Source: Phycisphaeraceae bacterium (GTDB taxonomy: Bacteria; Planctomycetota; Phycisphaerae; Phycisphaerales; UBA1924). Taken from it: 64,000 bases of DNA. Where the stretch lies: the NCBI GenBank assembly GCA_020639135.1, contig JACKHE010000003.1, positions 434,001-498,000 on the forward strand, given 5' to 3'. Below are positions 46,113 through 55,396 of this stretch, in pieces (positions within the stretch are counted from its first letter, which is position 1; the number at the start of each line of letters is the position of its first letter). Position numbers and translations under genes: made by a program. A model generated the notes under the pieces. That model was not told where the DNA came from. It made no database searches and saw only the letters and a list, made by a program, of their open reading frames with translations.

Positions 46113-46757
46113 ATGCAATGCGACCAGTGCGACAACGAGGCGACGGTGCACGAGGTGACCGTGGTCGGCGGCAAGCGGGTGGAGAAGCACCTGTGCGAGT
46201 CGTGCGCCCGCGAGCAGGGGCTGACGGTCCAGCCCAACGAGCCGATCAATGCGCTGCTGAGCAAGTTCATCATGGCGCCCGGGCTGGTGCAGCAGGCGGT
46301 CACGGGCGGGAAGTCCAAGGGCGAGCCGCAGGCGCCGGCGTGCCCCGAGTGCTCGATGACGTGGATGGAGTTCCGCAAGTCGGGCGTGCTGGGGTGCGCC
46401 AAGTGCTACGAGGCGTTCGAGTCCCGGCTGGCGCCGCTGATCGAGCGGGCGCAGGAAGGCGCGACGCACCACGTGGGCAAGGCGCCGAGGGGTTCGGCGG
46501 GCCTGGCGGACCATCAGCGGACGCTCCGGACGCTGAGGGCGGAGCTCGCCGAGGCCATCGCTTCCGAGCAGTACGAGCACGCGGCGCAGATCCGCGATTC
46601 CATCTCGGACATCGAGGCGCAGGTCGAGCAGCAGCGCGCCGACGCGGCGAGGCGGGTTGATCGCGGGCTGGTCGGGCCGGACGATCCCGAGGGGGTCACC
46701 CCGGGGGGCGCCGGCGAGGATCCCGACGCCTTCGACGAGTTCGGCGGTGCGTCATGA
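46113..46757 (+). CDS. mcsA: McsA-like zinc-finger, UvrB/UvrC-motif activator of arginine kinase
   Basis: 214 aa from the ATG at 46113 (MQCDQCDNEATVHEV); an ATG at 46101 is in frame. Two CxxC zinc sites at the N terminus (CDQC, CESC) and two in the middle (CPEC, CAKC) are followed by a UvrB/UvrC-type helical hairpin (LRAELAEAIASEQYEHAAQI and RDSISDIEAQ). This is the McsA architecture. McsA activates the protein arginine kinase McsB. The stop overlaps the mcsB ATG (ATGA), so translation is coupled. Confidence 0.85.
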   Translation: MQCDQCDNEATVHEVTVVGGKRVEKHLCESCAREQGLTVQPNEPINALLSKFIMAPGLVQQAVTGGKSKGEPQAPACPECSMTWMEFRKSGVLGCAKCYEAFESRLAPLIERAQEGATHHVGKAPRGSAGLADHQRTLRTLRAELAEAIASEQYEHAAQIRDSISDIEAQVEQQRADAARRVDRGLVGPDDPEGVTPGGAGEDPDAFDEFGGAS

Positions 46758-47812
46758 GCAACGAGCTGCTCGGCGTTGACGGGCCGGAGTGGCTGCGATC
46801 CGACGGGGCGGATTCCGATGTCGTGATGTCGTCGCGTGTGAGGCTGGCGCGGAACATCGCGGGCTTCCCCTTCCTGAGCAAGGCGAGCGACGAGGACCGC
46901 CGGCAGGTGATGGAGCTCGTGCGCGAGCGCGTGCTCGCCGGTGGCGTCGCGGAGAACCTGCTCTGGGTGGACGTCACCGAGGCGAGCGACGAGGAGCGGC
47001 ACCTGCTCGTCGAGCGGCACCTGATCTCCCGCCAGCACGCGCGCGGCAGCGGGGCGCGGGGCGCGGCGATCTCGGCGCCCGACGAGCGGCTCTCGATCAT
47101 GGTCAACGAGGAGGACCACCTGCGGATCCAGGTGATCCGTGCGGGGCTGGCCGTCGCCGACGCGATGACGCAGATCGACGCCGTGGACGACGCGATCGAG
47201 GGGCAGATCGGCTACGCCTTCAACCCGCGTTTCGGGTACCTGACGGCGTGCCCGACGAATGTCGGCACCGGGATGCGGGTCTCCGTGATGCTGCACCTGC
47301 CGGGGCTGCGCATGACCGGCGAGATCGAGAAGGTCCGGCGGGCCGCCAAGAGCCTGAATCTCGCGGTCCGCGGCTTCTACGGCGAGGGCTCGGAGGCGTC
47401 GGGGGACCTCTTCCAGATCAGCAACCAGACGACGCTGGGCAAGACGGAGCGGCGGATCGTCCGCGACTTCGAGAGCGCGATCCTCCCCCGGGTGCTCGAG
47501 TACGAGCGCAAGAGCCGCCACGCGCTGCTGACCAAGAGCCGGATGAAGATCGTTGACCGGTCGCACCGCGCGCTGGGCGTGCTGCGTTCGGCGCGGCTGA
47601 TGACGGCCGAGGAGGCGCTCAAGCTGATCAGCCGGGTGCGGATGGGCGTGCTGCTGGGGGTGGTCGAGGGCGTGGACCTGTCCACGCTGAACCGGCTGAT
47701 CCTGCTGACGCAGCCCGCGCATCTGCAGCGCGCCGTCAAGGCGAACCTCAACCAGGCGGAGCGCCGCGTCGTCCGCGCGGACCTGTGCCGGGACCGTCTC
47801 GGCGGCGAGTGA
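46754..47812 (+). CDS. mcsB: Protein arginine kinase
   Basis: 352 aa. Phosphagen-kinase-type catalytic domain: SSRVRLARNIAGFPF, LISRQHARGSG, SIMVNEEDHLRIQVI (the NEEDH motif), TACPTNVGTGMRVSVMLHLP and GEGSEASGDLFQISNQTTLG. This matches McsB, which phosphorylates arginine residues of proteins and marks them for ClpCP in Bacillus; the short length without the N-terminal domain of creatine kinases agrees. It lies in an operon with mcsA and comF, with no ctsR or clpC in the window. Confidence 0.93.
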   Translation: MSNELLGVDGPEWLRSDGADSDVVMSSRVRLARNIAGFPFLSKASDEDRRQVMELVRERVLAGGVAENLLWVDVTEASDEERHLLVERHLISRQHARGSGARGAAISAPDERLSIMVNEEDHLRIQVIRAGLAVADAMTQIDAVDDAIEGQIGYAFNPRFGYLTACPTNVGTGMRVSVMLHLPGLRMTGEIEKVRRAAKSLNLAVRGFYGEGSEASGDLFQISNQTTLGKTERRIVRDFESAILPRVLEYERKSRHALLTKSRMKIVDRSHRALGVLRSARLMTAEEALKLISRVRMGVLLGVVEGVDLSTLNRLILLTQPAHLQRAVKANLNQAERRVVRADLCRDRLGGE

Positions 47813-48687
47813 ACCGTCCGGGCGACGAGTTCGTCTGGCCCCCGGCCGACGCCGCGCCGGCGCCGGCGCCCATCGGGATCCAGGCGCCGCCTTCACAACC
47901 AATCGTCGTGGCGCCGCGCGCGGGCTGGTGGCGGTCGATCGAGCGTGCGTGGCTGTGCCCGATCGCCGAGCCGGTGGCGGACCGGCTGATCGGCGCGGGT
48001 TGGACGCGCGAGGCGCCGGGCGCGTGCTGCGATCGCTGCGCGACGACGGTCGGCGTCGGCGAGGCGGACGAGTTCGGCTGCGCCTCGTGCCGGGACCGGC
48101 GCGTGCCGTGGGATCGGGCGTTCCGGCTTGGCGTGTACGAGGGTGAGCTGCGTGAGATCATCCTGGAGGTGAAGTTCACGCGGTTCCGTTCTGCTGGCGT
48201 GGCGCTGGGGCGGCTGCTCGGGGGCGTGATCCGGGATTCCGGCGCGCCGGTCGGGGACCTGGTGGTCGTGCCGGTCCCGATGTCCGCGCGACGGCGCCTG
48301 GCGCGGGGGATCGACCACGCGTCGGCGATTGCGCACGGCGCATCGCGGGAGCTGCAGGCGCCGATGCAGACGGCGCTGCGCCGGGCGCACCGCCCGAGCC
48401 AGCGTTCGGTTTCGTTGGGCGCCCGGGCGCGGAATGTCGCCGGGACGATGCGGCTGCGGCGCGGCGCCGAGACGGGGCTGCGGGGGAGGGTTGTGCTGCT
48501 GGTGGACGACGTTCGGACTAGCGGCGCGACGCTGGGGACGGCGGCGCGGGCGATCCGGGGCGACGGGGCGGGGCAGGGCCCGTTGGCGGTCTGGGTCGCG
48601 ACGGTCGGCGTGACGCCCGGGCGGAGCGTGTCGGAGCTGGCGGGCCTGGGGAAGCGCCGGCGGGATGTCGCCGAAAAGGGCGTTTGA
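47809..48687 (+). CDS. comF: ComF-family phosphoribosyltransferase-like protein
   Basis: 292 aa. The start is GTG at 47809, which overlaps the mcsB stop (GTGA); a GTG at 47785 is also in frame. A double-zinc CDRC / CASC pair precedes the phosphoribosyltransferase domain, whose PRPP loop is VVLLVDDVRTSGATLG and which has VVVPVPMSARRRLARG and NVAGTMRLRRG. Members take part in DNA uptake (ComFC) or have unknown roles. The first 45 residues (Pro/Ala-rich) are not conserved. Confidence 0.85.
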   Translation: MNRPGDEFVWPPADAAPAPAPIGIQAPPSQPIVVAPRAGWWRSIERAWLCPIAEPVADRLIGAGWTREAPGACCDRCATTVGVGEADEFGCASCRDRRVPWDRAFRLGVYEGELREIILEVKFTRFRSAGVALGRLLGGVIRDSGAPVGDLVVVPVPMSARRRLARGIDHASAIAHGASRELQAPMQTALRRAHRPSQRSVSLGARARNVAGTMRLRRGAETGLRGRVVLLVDDVRTSGATLGTAARAIRGDGAGQGPLAVWVATVGVTPGRSVSELAGLGKRRRDVAEKGV

Positions 48688-48796
48688 AGTGGCGTTTTGT
48701 CAGGGAGATAGGGCGTGCGGATGGGGGCGGGGATGTCGCCGGTGGTGGAGGAGATGTGGGCGGAATGCGGAGGAAAAAAAGTCGCTCGCCGGAGCC

Positions 48797-48824
48797 TTGA
48801 CATGACAAGATGTGGGACTATTCT
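48797..48824 (+). promoter_or_regulatory. Sigma-70-type promoter of the 16S gene
   Basis: -35 box TTGACA at 48797-48802 and -10 box TATTCT at 48819-48824, with a 16-base spacer. It lies in front of the rRNA leader and nothing else on this strand separates it from 16S. Confidence 0.8.
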
Positions 48825-48903
48825 TCCCGGCTCCCTGCTCGGGGACACCCCCGAGCGGTAGGGGTCGCATCGCATTGCGGTGCGGCAAACTCTTTGAAAA
48901 GTG

Positions 48904-48915
48904 AACAGTTGGGTA
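48904..48915 (+). other. Left arm of the pre-16S processing stem
   Basis: AACAGTTGGGTA is perfectly complementary to TACCCAACTGTT at 50839-50850 behind the 16S gene. The duplex encloses the whole 16S sequence, as an RNase III processing stem does. Confidence 0.75.
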
Positions 48916-49231
48916 ACGCCGCGAGAATGTGTGGCGTTGGCACGGCATGCATGATGTCGGTCCCTTAGCCGGGGCGCGCCAGCGTCAACAAAATGGCTTC
49001 GGTGGGTGTCACAGCGCCCATCGACTCAAACATTCTCGTGTGTCACTATCAGTGATAAATCTTTGAGAACAATTCGCCGGGGATAAGCTCCCGGCGGCTC
49101 AGGGCGAGCAATCGCTCTGTGTAGACCGGCGTCGGGCCGCGAGTGATCGTGGTTTGGCGCAACAGGTCAACCTTCATATCTGACAGAATCCTCGCCGTCG
49201 CTTCGGCGTCGGTGGGGTTCATCGGAAAATC

Positions 49232-50732
<1,501 letters not shown>

Positions 50733-50861
50733 GATTTCCTTAGACACGCCAAGCGGAGCGATCCGCAGCGTGATCGTCAGCACACTCTCGTCCGGGTTTC
50801 CCACCCGGAGAGCCGGCCGGCAACGGCCGGTGATGGCCTACCCAACTGTTTGCAATACAAG

Positions 50862-50899
50862 CAACGCCTGTCCCTTCGGGGATGGGCGTTGTTGTTTTT
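50862..50899 (+). terminator. Terminator of the 16S transcription unit
   Basis: Stem CAACGCC..TCCC / GGGA..GGCGTTG with a UUCG tetraloop, followed by TTGTTTTT. It directly follows the right arm of the processing stem (50839-50850), so the transcript holds 16S only. Confidence 0.88.
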
Positions 50900-50924
50900 G
50901 CGTTGAAGAACCGGGATGCGCTGT

Positions 50925-51008
50925 CACCCGGGATGAGCGCCGCGATTCCCGGGATATTCAGGCCAGAGACGATTCGATCCAGGGATTCGCTGCGCTCATC
51001 CCGGGTGT
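50925..51008. repeat. Pair of REP family A elements in inverted orientation
   Basis: A reverse copy (50925-50954, CACCCGGGATGAGCG to TTCCCGGGA) and a direct copy (50977-51008, ATCCAGGGATTCGCTGCGCT to CCCGGGTG) face each other, about 22 bases apart, between the 16S terminator and the end of truB. Confidence 0.75.
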
Positions 51009-51017
51009 CGTGTTGCG

Positions 51018-51815
51018 TCAATCCTGTTGCAATGTCCCGATCGCCACCAGCACAGACTGATCGAAGTGATCCCCCTCCGGGATCGTTTCGAGCTGCTGCG
51101 CGTGATCCTCGGTGAACTGCCCGACCTCGGTGCGGCGCAGCGCCGTCAGGTGGCCGCCAGTGCCCAGCGATCTGCCCAGGTCGCGCGCGATGGAGCGGAT
51201 GTACGTCCCCCGGCCGCAGCGGATGTCGAGGGTGAGTTTCGGCCAGGCGTATGCGACGATCCCGATCGAGTCGATGCGCACGGGGCGGGGCTGGAGCTCG
51301 CTGGGGATTTCGCCGGCGCGGGCGAGCTTGTACGCCGGTCGGCCGCCGATCTTCATCGCGGAAAACGATGGCGGAGCCTGCTGGATCACCCCCGTGAAGC
51401 GCTCGCGCAACACACCCTCGATCGCATCCCGCAATGGCCGGTCCGACTCGGTCACCTCAACCGGGCTCAGCTCGCCCTCGAGGTCCTCGGTCGTCGAGAA
51501 GGCGCTCAGGTCGATGTCGGCGAGGTAGCGCTTGGGCTGGCCCATGATCCGCTCGACGAACTTCGTCGCCCTGCCGAGGCACAGGACGAGGACGCCGGTG
51601 GCGAGGGGGTCGAGGGCGCCGGTGTGGCCGACCTTGGCGCCCCCCGATTTGCCCCGGATGACGGTGCAGACGTACGCCGAGGACATCCCGAGCGGCTTGT
51701 CGATGACGAGGAAGCCGTTGCAGTCAGGGCGCTTGTTGCGCGGCGGGCGGTCGCGCTTTCGGTGTCGCGGCGGCGGCAGGCCCTGCTGCTCAGTGGATGG
51801 ATCGGCGGGATTCAC
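51018..51815 (-). CDS. truB: tRNA pseudouridine(55) synthase
   Basis: 265 aa with GTG start at 51815. The N-terminal 30 residues are a basic extension. Core blocks GFLVIDKPLGMSSAYVCTVI, KVGHTGALDPLATGVLVLCL (catalytic Asp in GALDPLATG), APPSFSAMKIGGRPAYKLAR and CGRGTYIRSIARDLG identify TruB. It modifies U55 in the T loop of tRNAs. Ribosome binding site is not evident, and other starts further in are possible. The gene is next to tRNA-Ser, divergent. Confidence 0.93.
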   Translation of the reverse strand: MNPADPSTEQQGLPPPRHRKRDRPPRNKRPDCNGFLVIDKPLGMSSAYVCTVIRGKSGGAKVGHTGALDPLATGVLVLCLGRATKFVERIMGQPKRYLADIDLSAFSTTEDLEGELSPVEVTESDRPLRDAIEGVLRERFTGVIQQAPPSFSAMKIGGRPAYKLARAGEIPSELQPRPVRIDSIGIVAYAWPKLTLDIRCGRGTYIRSIARDLGRSLGTGGHLTALRRTEVGQFTEDHAQQLETIPEGDHFDQSVLVAIGTLQQD

Positions 51816-51928
51816 CCGGGAGGGTAGCGCGGCGCCGGGCCCGGGCGTGATTCGGCTGCCCGGAGGCTGACAAGGGGCTCCGGAGCGGCTAGATTTGTCC
51901 CCTCAGCGCCGCCGCGGTTGGTGCATCC

Positions 51929-52015
51929 GGAGAGGTGTCCGAGCGGCTGAAGGAGCAGCACTGGAAATGCTGTATACGGGTAACCGTATCGGGGGTTCGA
52001 ATCCCCCCCTCTCCG
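51929..52015 (+). tRNA. tRNA-Ser (anticodon GGA)
   Basis: 87 nt with a long variable arm typical of serine tRNAs. Acceptor stem GGAGAGG / CCTCTCC, anticodon arm AGCAC-TGGAAAT-GCT with GGA at positions 34-36, T arm GGGGGTTCGAATCCCCC. The discriminator base is G and CCA is not encoded. D arm GTCCGAGCGGCTGAAGGAG is intact, so the gene should be functional. Confidence 0.95.
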
Positions 52016-52024
52016 CTTCCGATT

Positions 52025-52062
52025 GAAAAGCCCCCTTCACCGAGTGTGGAGGGGGTTTTTCA
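52025..52062 (+). terminator. Terminator behind tRNA-Ser
   Basis: Stem AAAGCCCCCTTCAC / GTGGAGGGGGTTTTT (with a GAGT loop region) ending in TTTTT, 10 bp behind the tRNA. Confidence 0.85.
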
Positions 52063-52194
52063 TGATCCGGAATGCGTTTGTACCGTAGGGTGTTCCCGAA
52101 ACATGGCTTTTCTTGCCTCGCCTGAGTTCCGGTGGATTCTCAGCGAGCCCCGCTCGTTTTTCCGAATGCGTCTTTCCATACGCAGGCGCTTGGA

Positions 52195-53100
52195 TCATCT
52201 CGATATTCGAGATTCCCGTGAGTGCATCAAGACAGCCCCGGTCGGTTCCGACTGGCTCCGAGGCTCGTCCGTTTCGATCGCCTCCAGAATGGCGCACGCG
52301 GCCTTCTGAATCCGATCGAGCGACGCGGTCAACGTGCCGGTGTCGCCATCGTACAAGCAGATGTAGTCGCTGGACGCCGTGTTCGTTTCAAGACCAACCC
52401 CCTGGCTGACCACGAATGCCACGGCCTCCGCTTCGGTCTCCCTAACGGTCTTGCTGGGCCGGGCCTCCCGATCGTCCTTGTGCAGGATCTCGTGCGCCCA
52501 CTCATGGACCAGAACCGCGAACTCCTCGGCAGGCGCCAGCCCCGTCCTCAAGAGAATCCGTCCCCCCATCGAAACCCCGTCCGAACCGTCAAGGCTATCG
52601 AACCGCTCGACGGTGATCCCCGCTGCTCGCACGGCAGCCAGGAGTGCGTCAAGACTCCCCTCCGGGTCCCCTGTGACCCTGGACGGCTCCGGGAGCGGCT
52701 CTCCATCGGTCTGGCTGATGTCGAAGACATGTACCACCCGAAAAACCAGCCGGTCCTCAGGATCCGCGGTCTCGTCATCCCGAGCGTGGGCGCTGCGACC
52801 TCTGAGCCGCATCGGGGCGAAGATGGCGATGCCTTTCTCGCCCCGCCTGACGGAGCGGCCGAGCTTCCGCCAGGTGTGGAACCCGGCGACGCGGCTCGCG
52901 TCCGGCCTTTGGCTGAGGATGAGCATCAGGTTGTGAAAGCTGTACTGGTGAAACCGCCCCATCGCTCTGAGATAGCGTTCGATCTGCTCGCTGTTCCCTG
53001 CTTTGAGTTGATCGGCGAGCAGTTCGAGGGCGCGATCAGCGATCAGTCTCACCCGCGCGGACGCCGATTCCTTGTCGGGCGGGCTACCTGCTCGGGGCAT
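52195..53100 (-). CDS. ArdC-like antirestriction / zincin metalloprotease protein
   Basis: 301 aa from the ATG at 53100 (MPRAGSPPDKES), with a G-rich site upstream; a GTG at 53121 is in frame. The N-terminal half (YLRAMGRFHQYSFHNLMLIL, AGFHTWRKLGRSVRRGEKGI) is the single-strand-DNA-binding domain of ArdC/TraC proteins. The C-terminal half has HEWAHEILH, a HExxH zinc site, and a downstream ETEAEAVAFVVSQ with the third ligand. Such proteins protect incoming plasmid DNA from restriction. Its location next to a tRNA at the left side of the mobile region fits. Confidence 0.82.
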   Translation of the reverse strand: MPRAGSPPDKESASARVRLIADRALELLADQLKAGNSEQIERYLRAMGRFHQYSFHNLMLILSQRPDASRVAGFHTWRKLGRSVRRGEKGIAIFAPMRLRGRSAHARDDETADPEDRLVFRVVHVFDISQTDGEPLPEPSRVTGDPEGSLDALLAAVRAAGITVERFDSLDGSDGVSMGGRILLRTGLAPAEEFAVLVHEWAHEILHKDDREARPSKTVRETEAEAVAFVVSQGVGLETNTASSDYICLYDGDTGTLTASLDRIQKAACAILEAIETDEPRSQSEPTGAVLMHSRESRISR

Positions 53101-53333
53101 ACAGCCCCCGTGCGGTTTCACTGTGGATTCCTGCAGACCAGCAGCGCCAATCCGGTACGATCGTCGCCCGGATCCACAAGTCAGTGTGTTTCGGCGTTAC
53201 AAGAAGCATGATGTTGTGCATGCTTCGAGGGATAGCACTGAACTGCTGGTCTGATCAACAAGATGTTGCCAGGTTGAACAGGCGGCCAACAATATTGTGT
53301 TTTGTCAGGCATATTCCAAGTCATGAGACACAA

Positions 53334-53366
53334 TAACGGGGCCAGCGCCTGTGGCGCTGGCCCCGT
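53334..53366. terminator. Hairpin downstream of the Lrp-like gene
   Basis: Perfect stem ACGGGGCCAGCGCC / GGCGCTGGCCCCGTT with a TGT loop. No long T run on either side, so its terminator role for the minus-strand gene is likely but not sure. Confidence 0.55.
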
Positions 53367-53398
53367 TGCTTCCGTCGGCATCATGTTCCGATTAGTTC

Positions 53399-53947
53399 TC
53401 AGCGGGGCACATCGGGGATGGCATAGTCACCCTCGCCATCAGTGGGGAGTACCTCTGAGGCGGTCGTGGTGCTCGATACATATGTACAGCGGCGGACGTA
53501 ATTTGTCACGAAATCGGTCACCGTATCGAACCCGCCGGGTGAGGTGGCGAGCTCCATCACGATGTCGCAGGGGCCACCGATGATTTTGCGGATCCCGATC
53601 AGGAGCAGGTCCGGATAGGAACCAGTGCGTAGTTCGTTGGAAATCTCCGCCATGAGGTGTCCCTGGTAGTCTTCGTTCGGCTCATCCCAGTCCTTGTGCT
53701 CCCAGGGGTAGTTGGTCTGGATGAACACGTAGTGCTTCCTAGCGCCGGTGTATCGGTTCAGGTGCACCACGTACCCCTTCGAGATCATGCCGTCACTACA
53801 GAGTTGGGACAAGGCCTTGCTGATGGCGGCCGGCGTGGCGTCGGGTTTCCGCTTCCGCACCGATTTGTTCAGCGATTTGACCTCTTGGCAGGGGTGCTCC
53901 AGGAGCTCGTCCAGGATGGCTTCTTTGAGTGCGCTGATTCGTTGCAT
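53399..53947 (-). CDS. Lrp/AsnC-like transcriptional regulator
   Basis: 182 aa from the ATG at 53947 (MQRISALKEAILDELL), supported by AAGGAGAATCAG just upstream. The N-terminal part reads as a winged helix (PAAISKALSQLCSDGMISKG). The C-terminal part (LLLIGIRKIIGGPCDIVMEL, TSPGGFDTVTDFVTNYVRR, TYVSSTTTASEV) has the pattern of the Lrp ligand-binding (RAM/ACT-like) domain. It may regulate genes of the mobile region. The 368 bp upstream to the pentapeptide gene have no protein gene. Confidence 0.6.
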   Translation of the reverse strand: MQRISALKEAILDELLEHPCQEVKSLNKSVRKRKPDATPAAISKALSQLCSDGMISKGYVVHLNRYTGARKHYVFIQTNYPWEHKDWDEPNEDYQGHLMAEISNELRTGSYPDLLLIGIRKIIGGPCDIVMELATSPGGFDTVTDFVTNYVRRCTYVSSTTTASEVLPTDGEGDYAIPDVPR

Positions 53948-54315
53948 CTGATTCTCCTTGAATGGTTGTGAAATCGGACTGAAGTTGGACTCGCGTGGAC
54001 TCTCCTGTATTCCAATTAATCCGTCCACGGATGCGATGAGCGATCGAGATCCAACCGTTAGAGGATCGGTTCGGGGTTGTTAAAAAAAATATGTCGTTGT
54101 AGCGAATGCTACAAAAACGACATATCCATCATGACCTAAGAGGCGATGGCTTTGATAAGTCGCCAAGTTCGACGGATAGTTCTCGCGTAATGCGGAGTAC
54201 ACAATCCGATCTGTTGCTGGAGATTTTTTACAAGATTTCCGTCGGAACCAAGGAGACCTCATGCCGTAACATCAATGCGTGCTATGTGATTCAGGTACGT
54301 CGATGGAGACAAGAG
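53948..54315. other. Divergent intergenic region with a minus-strand terminator-like hairpin
   Basis: 368 bp between the divergent Lrp-like and pentapeptide genes. It holds a hairpin near 54082-54125 (see next entry) and no convincing protein gene. Confidence 0.5.
54082..54125 (-). terminator. Terminator-like hairpin with no assigned gene
   Basis: On the minus strand the stem ATATGTCG / CGACATAT with an inner GTAGC / GCTAC pairing is followed by eight T (A run 54082-54089 on the plus strand). No minus-strand protein gene ends here. It may terminate a small RNA from 54126-54315, or be part of a regulatory site. Confidence 0.5.
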
Positions 54316-54624
54316 ATGGCCAAGAGATCGATGCAGGCGATATACGACGAAGACGACTCCGGGTCACCGAGGATCCGCATCAAGGATCTTGATCTCAGCG
54401 GCTCAGTTCTTCGCCAGATGAGTATCCCCTGCTCGGTCATCGAGAACTGCGATCTGCGCCGGGCCACAATCTTGGATTCCGACCTCCGGGGGGTGGAGTT
54501 TGTGAATTGTGAGCTTGAAGGGCTTGAAATCAGGAGGTGTCACATCCATGGACTTTCCGGCACAGATAGCCAGCCTGGCTCGGTCCGGTTCGTTCAGTGC
54601 GAACTTCGCCCGTTTTATGACTGA
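54316..54624 (+). CDS. Short pentapeptide-repeat-like protein
   Basis: 102 aa from the ATG at 54316 (MAKRSMQAIYDEDD), with GGAGACAAGAG upstream. Residues 24-80 show the periodic pattern of pentapeptide repeats (LDLSGSVLRQMSI, NCDLRRATILDSDLRGVEFV, NCELEGLEIRRCHI), which fold into a right-handed beta helix. Such small proteins act as DNA mimics or have unknown roles. No partner gene is coupled. The region is within the mobile segment, and a link with anti-gyrase or anti-restriction function cannot be shown. Confidence 0.6.
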   Translation: MAKRSMQAIYDEDDSGSPRIRIKDLDLSGSVLRQMSIPCSVIENCDLRRATILDSDLRGVEFVNCELEGLEIRRCHIHGLSGTDSQPGSVRFVQCELRPFYD

Positions 54625-54701
54625 TCCATGAGAACACCCGTAGTGGAGCAGAGCAAGAATGTTGTTGACAAACACGCCGAGAATGTGCTTCTTTTTCAGA
54701 T

Positions 54702-54971
54702 ATGGAACTACAGGGAGACGATCAGGGCGAAGTATGGCCCCAGGTGAGTGTGCGCGACATCATCGCGATGACGGATTTCATCCGCGGGATGAAGTCGTGC
54801 ATCAAGCGCATGCAGCGAGATCAGCGGCCGCTCGTGATCACAACAGGTGGGCGTCCGGCGATGGTGGTCATGACGCCGGAGCAGTACGAGGCGTTCGGTC
54901 AACGTCCCGGGCGCGAGCCATCAAACGAGACGCGGGCAAGGGCTTGTGCAACCAGAATCAAGGAACGGTAA
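54702..54971 (+). CDS. Phd/YefM-type antitoxin (orphan)
   Basis: 89 aa. VSVRDIIAMTDFIRGMKSCI and LVITTGGRPAMVVMTPEQYE match the N-terminal DNA-binding fold of Phd/YefM antitoxins. The toxin-binding tail is short (RPGREPSNETRARACATRIK). No Doc, RelE or PIN toxin gene follows; the next gene is a 56-aa ORF of other type. It could be a solitary repressor or a remnant. The ATG at 54702 is chosen as first in the frame; a later ATG at 54768 is less likely because it would cut the domain. Confidence 0.6.
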   Translation: MELQGDDQGEVWPQVSVRDIIAMTDFIRGMKSCIKRMQRDQRPLVITTGGRPAMVVMTPEQYEAFGQRPGREPSNETRARACATRIKER

Positions 54972-55069
54972 ACCGCGTCAATCGAAAAGCAGCATCAGGC
55001 ACGATATGCCGCGCCCCGGTGTTCGGGACGGACTCTTTCCCCTTTTTCCCCTACAGAAAGGAGCACGCA

Positions 55070-55240
55070 ATGCTTCAAGGCAGAGACCCGAGGCCAGGAT
55101 CATCCACAAGCCATCTCCCTCCCGGCTATCGGATCGGCTACGACGGTGTCGTCCGGCGACCGGATAACTCCGTCGTCTCGACTTGCACGGGCAGGTCGAT
55201 GAAGGCGGTCGGCGGCAAGTTTGAGGTTCCGAAGAAGTAG
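55070..55240 (+). CDS. Small conserved-looking protein of unknown function
   Basis: 56 aa from the ATG at 55070, with a strong site AGAAAGGAG 5 bp upstream, which supports a real gene. The sequence (GYRIGYDGVVRRPDNSVVST and GRSMKAVGGKFEVPKK) is hydrophilic, without Cys or membrane segment. It is followed by a stem at about 55258-55290 (GCCCGG / CCGGGC) that may terminate it. No family recognised. Confidence 0.5.
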   Translation: MLQGRDPRPGSSTSHLPPGYRIGYDGVVRRPDNSVVSTCTGRSMKAVGGKFEVPKK

Positions 55241-55396
55241 GAATCAGCGCAAGTCGACGCCCGGCTGGGTTGATCCCCAACCGGGCGCTTCTACCACTCT
55301 CTACGTCAGGGGTGGGTGGGCGGTCTATCTCCTCTACGCCCGTCGTGCAGGGCGGTCGCACGCCCTGCACGGCATTTTCAACTCTACCACAGGACG

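Larger units (their letters stand above)
48688..49231 (+). other. Leader region of the 16S rRNA transcription unit
   Basis: 544 bp without protein gene. It contains the promoter (48797-48824) and the left half of the pre-16S processing stem (48904-48915). A second pairing may form between sequences flanking the 5' end, but only the stem above was matched. Confidence 0.7.

Noticed and set aside
53948..54028. Extension of the Lrp-like gene to 54028
   Set aside because: The ATG at 53947 has an AAGGAG site in the right place and the extension adds no domain.
54702..54971. Complete toxin-antitoxin pair
   Set aside because: Only the antitoxin-like gene is present; no RelE, Doc or PIN-type frame is adjacent on either strand.
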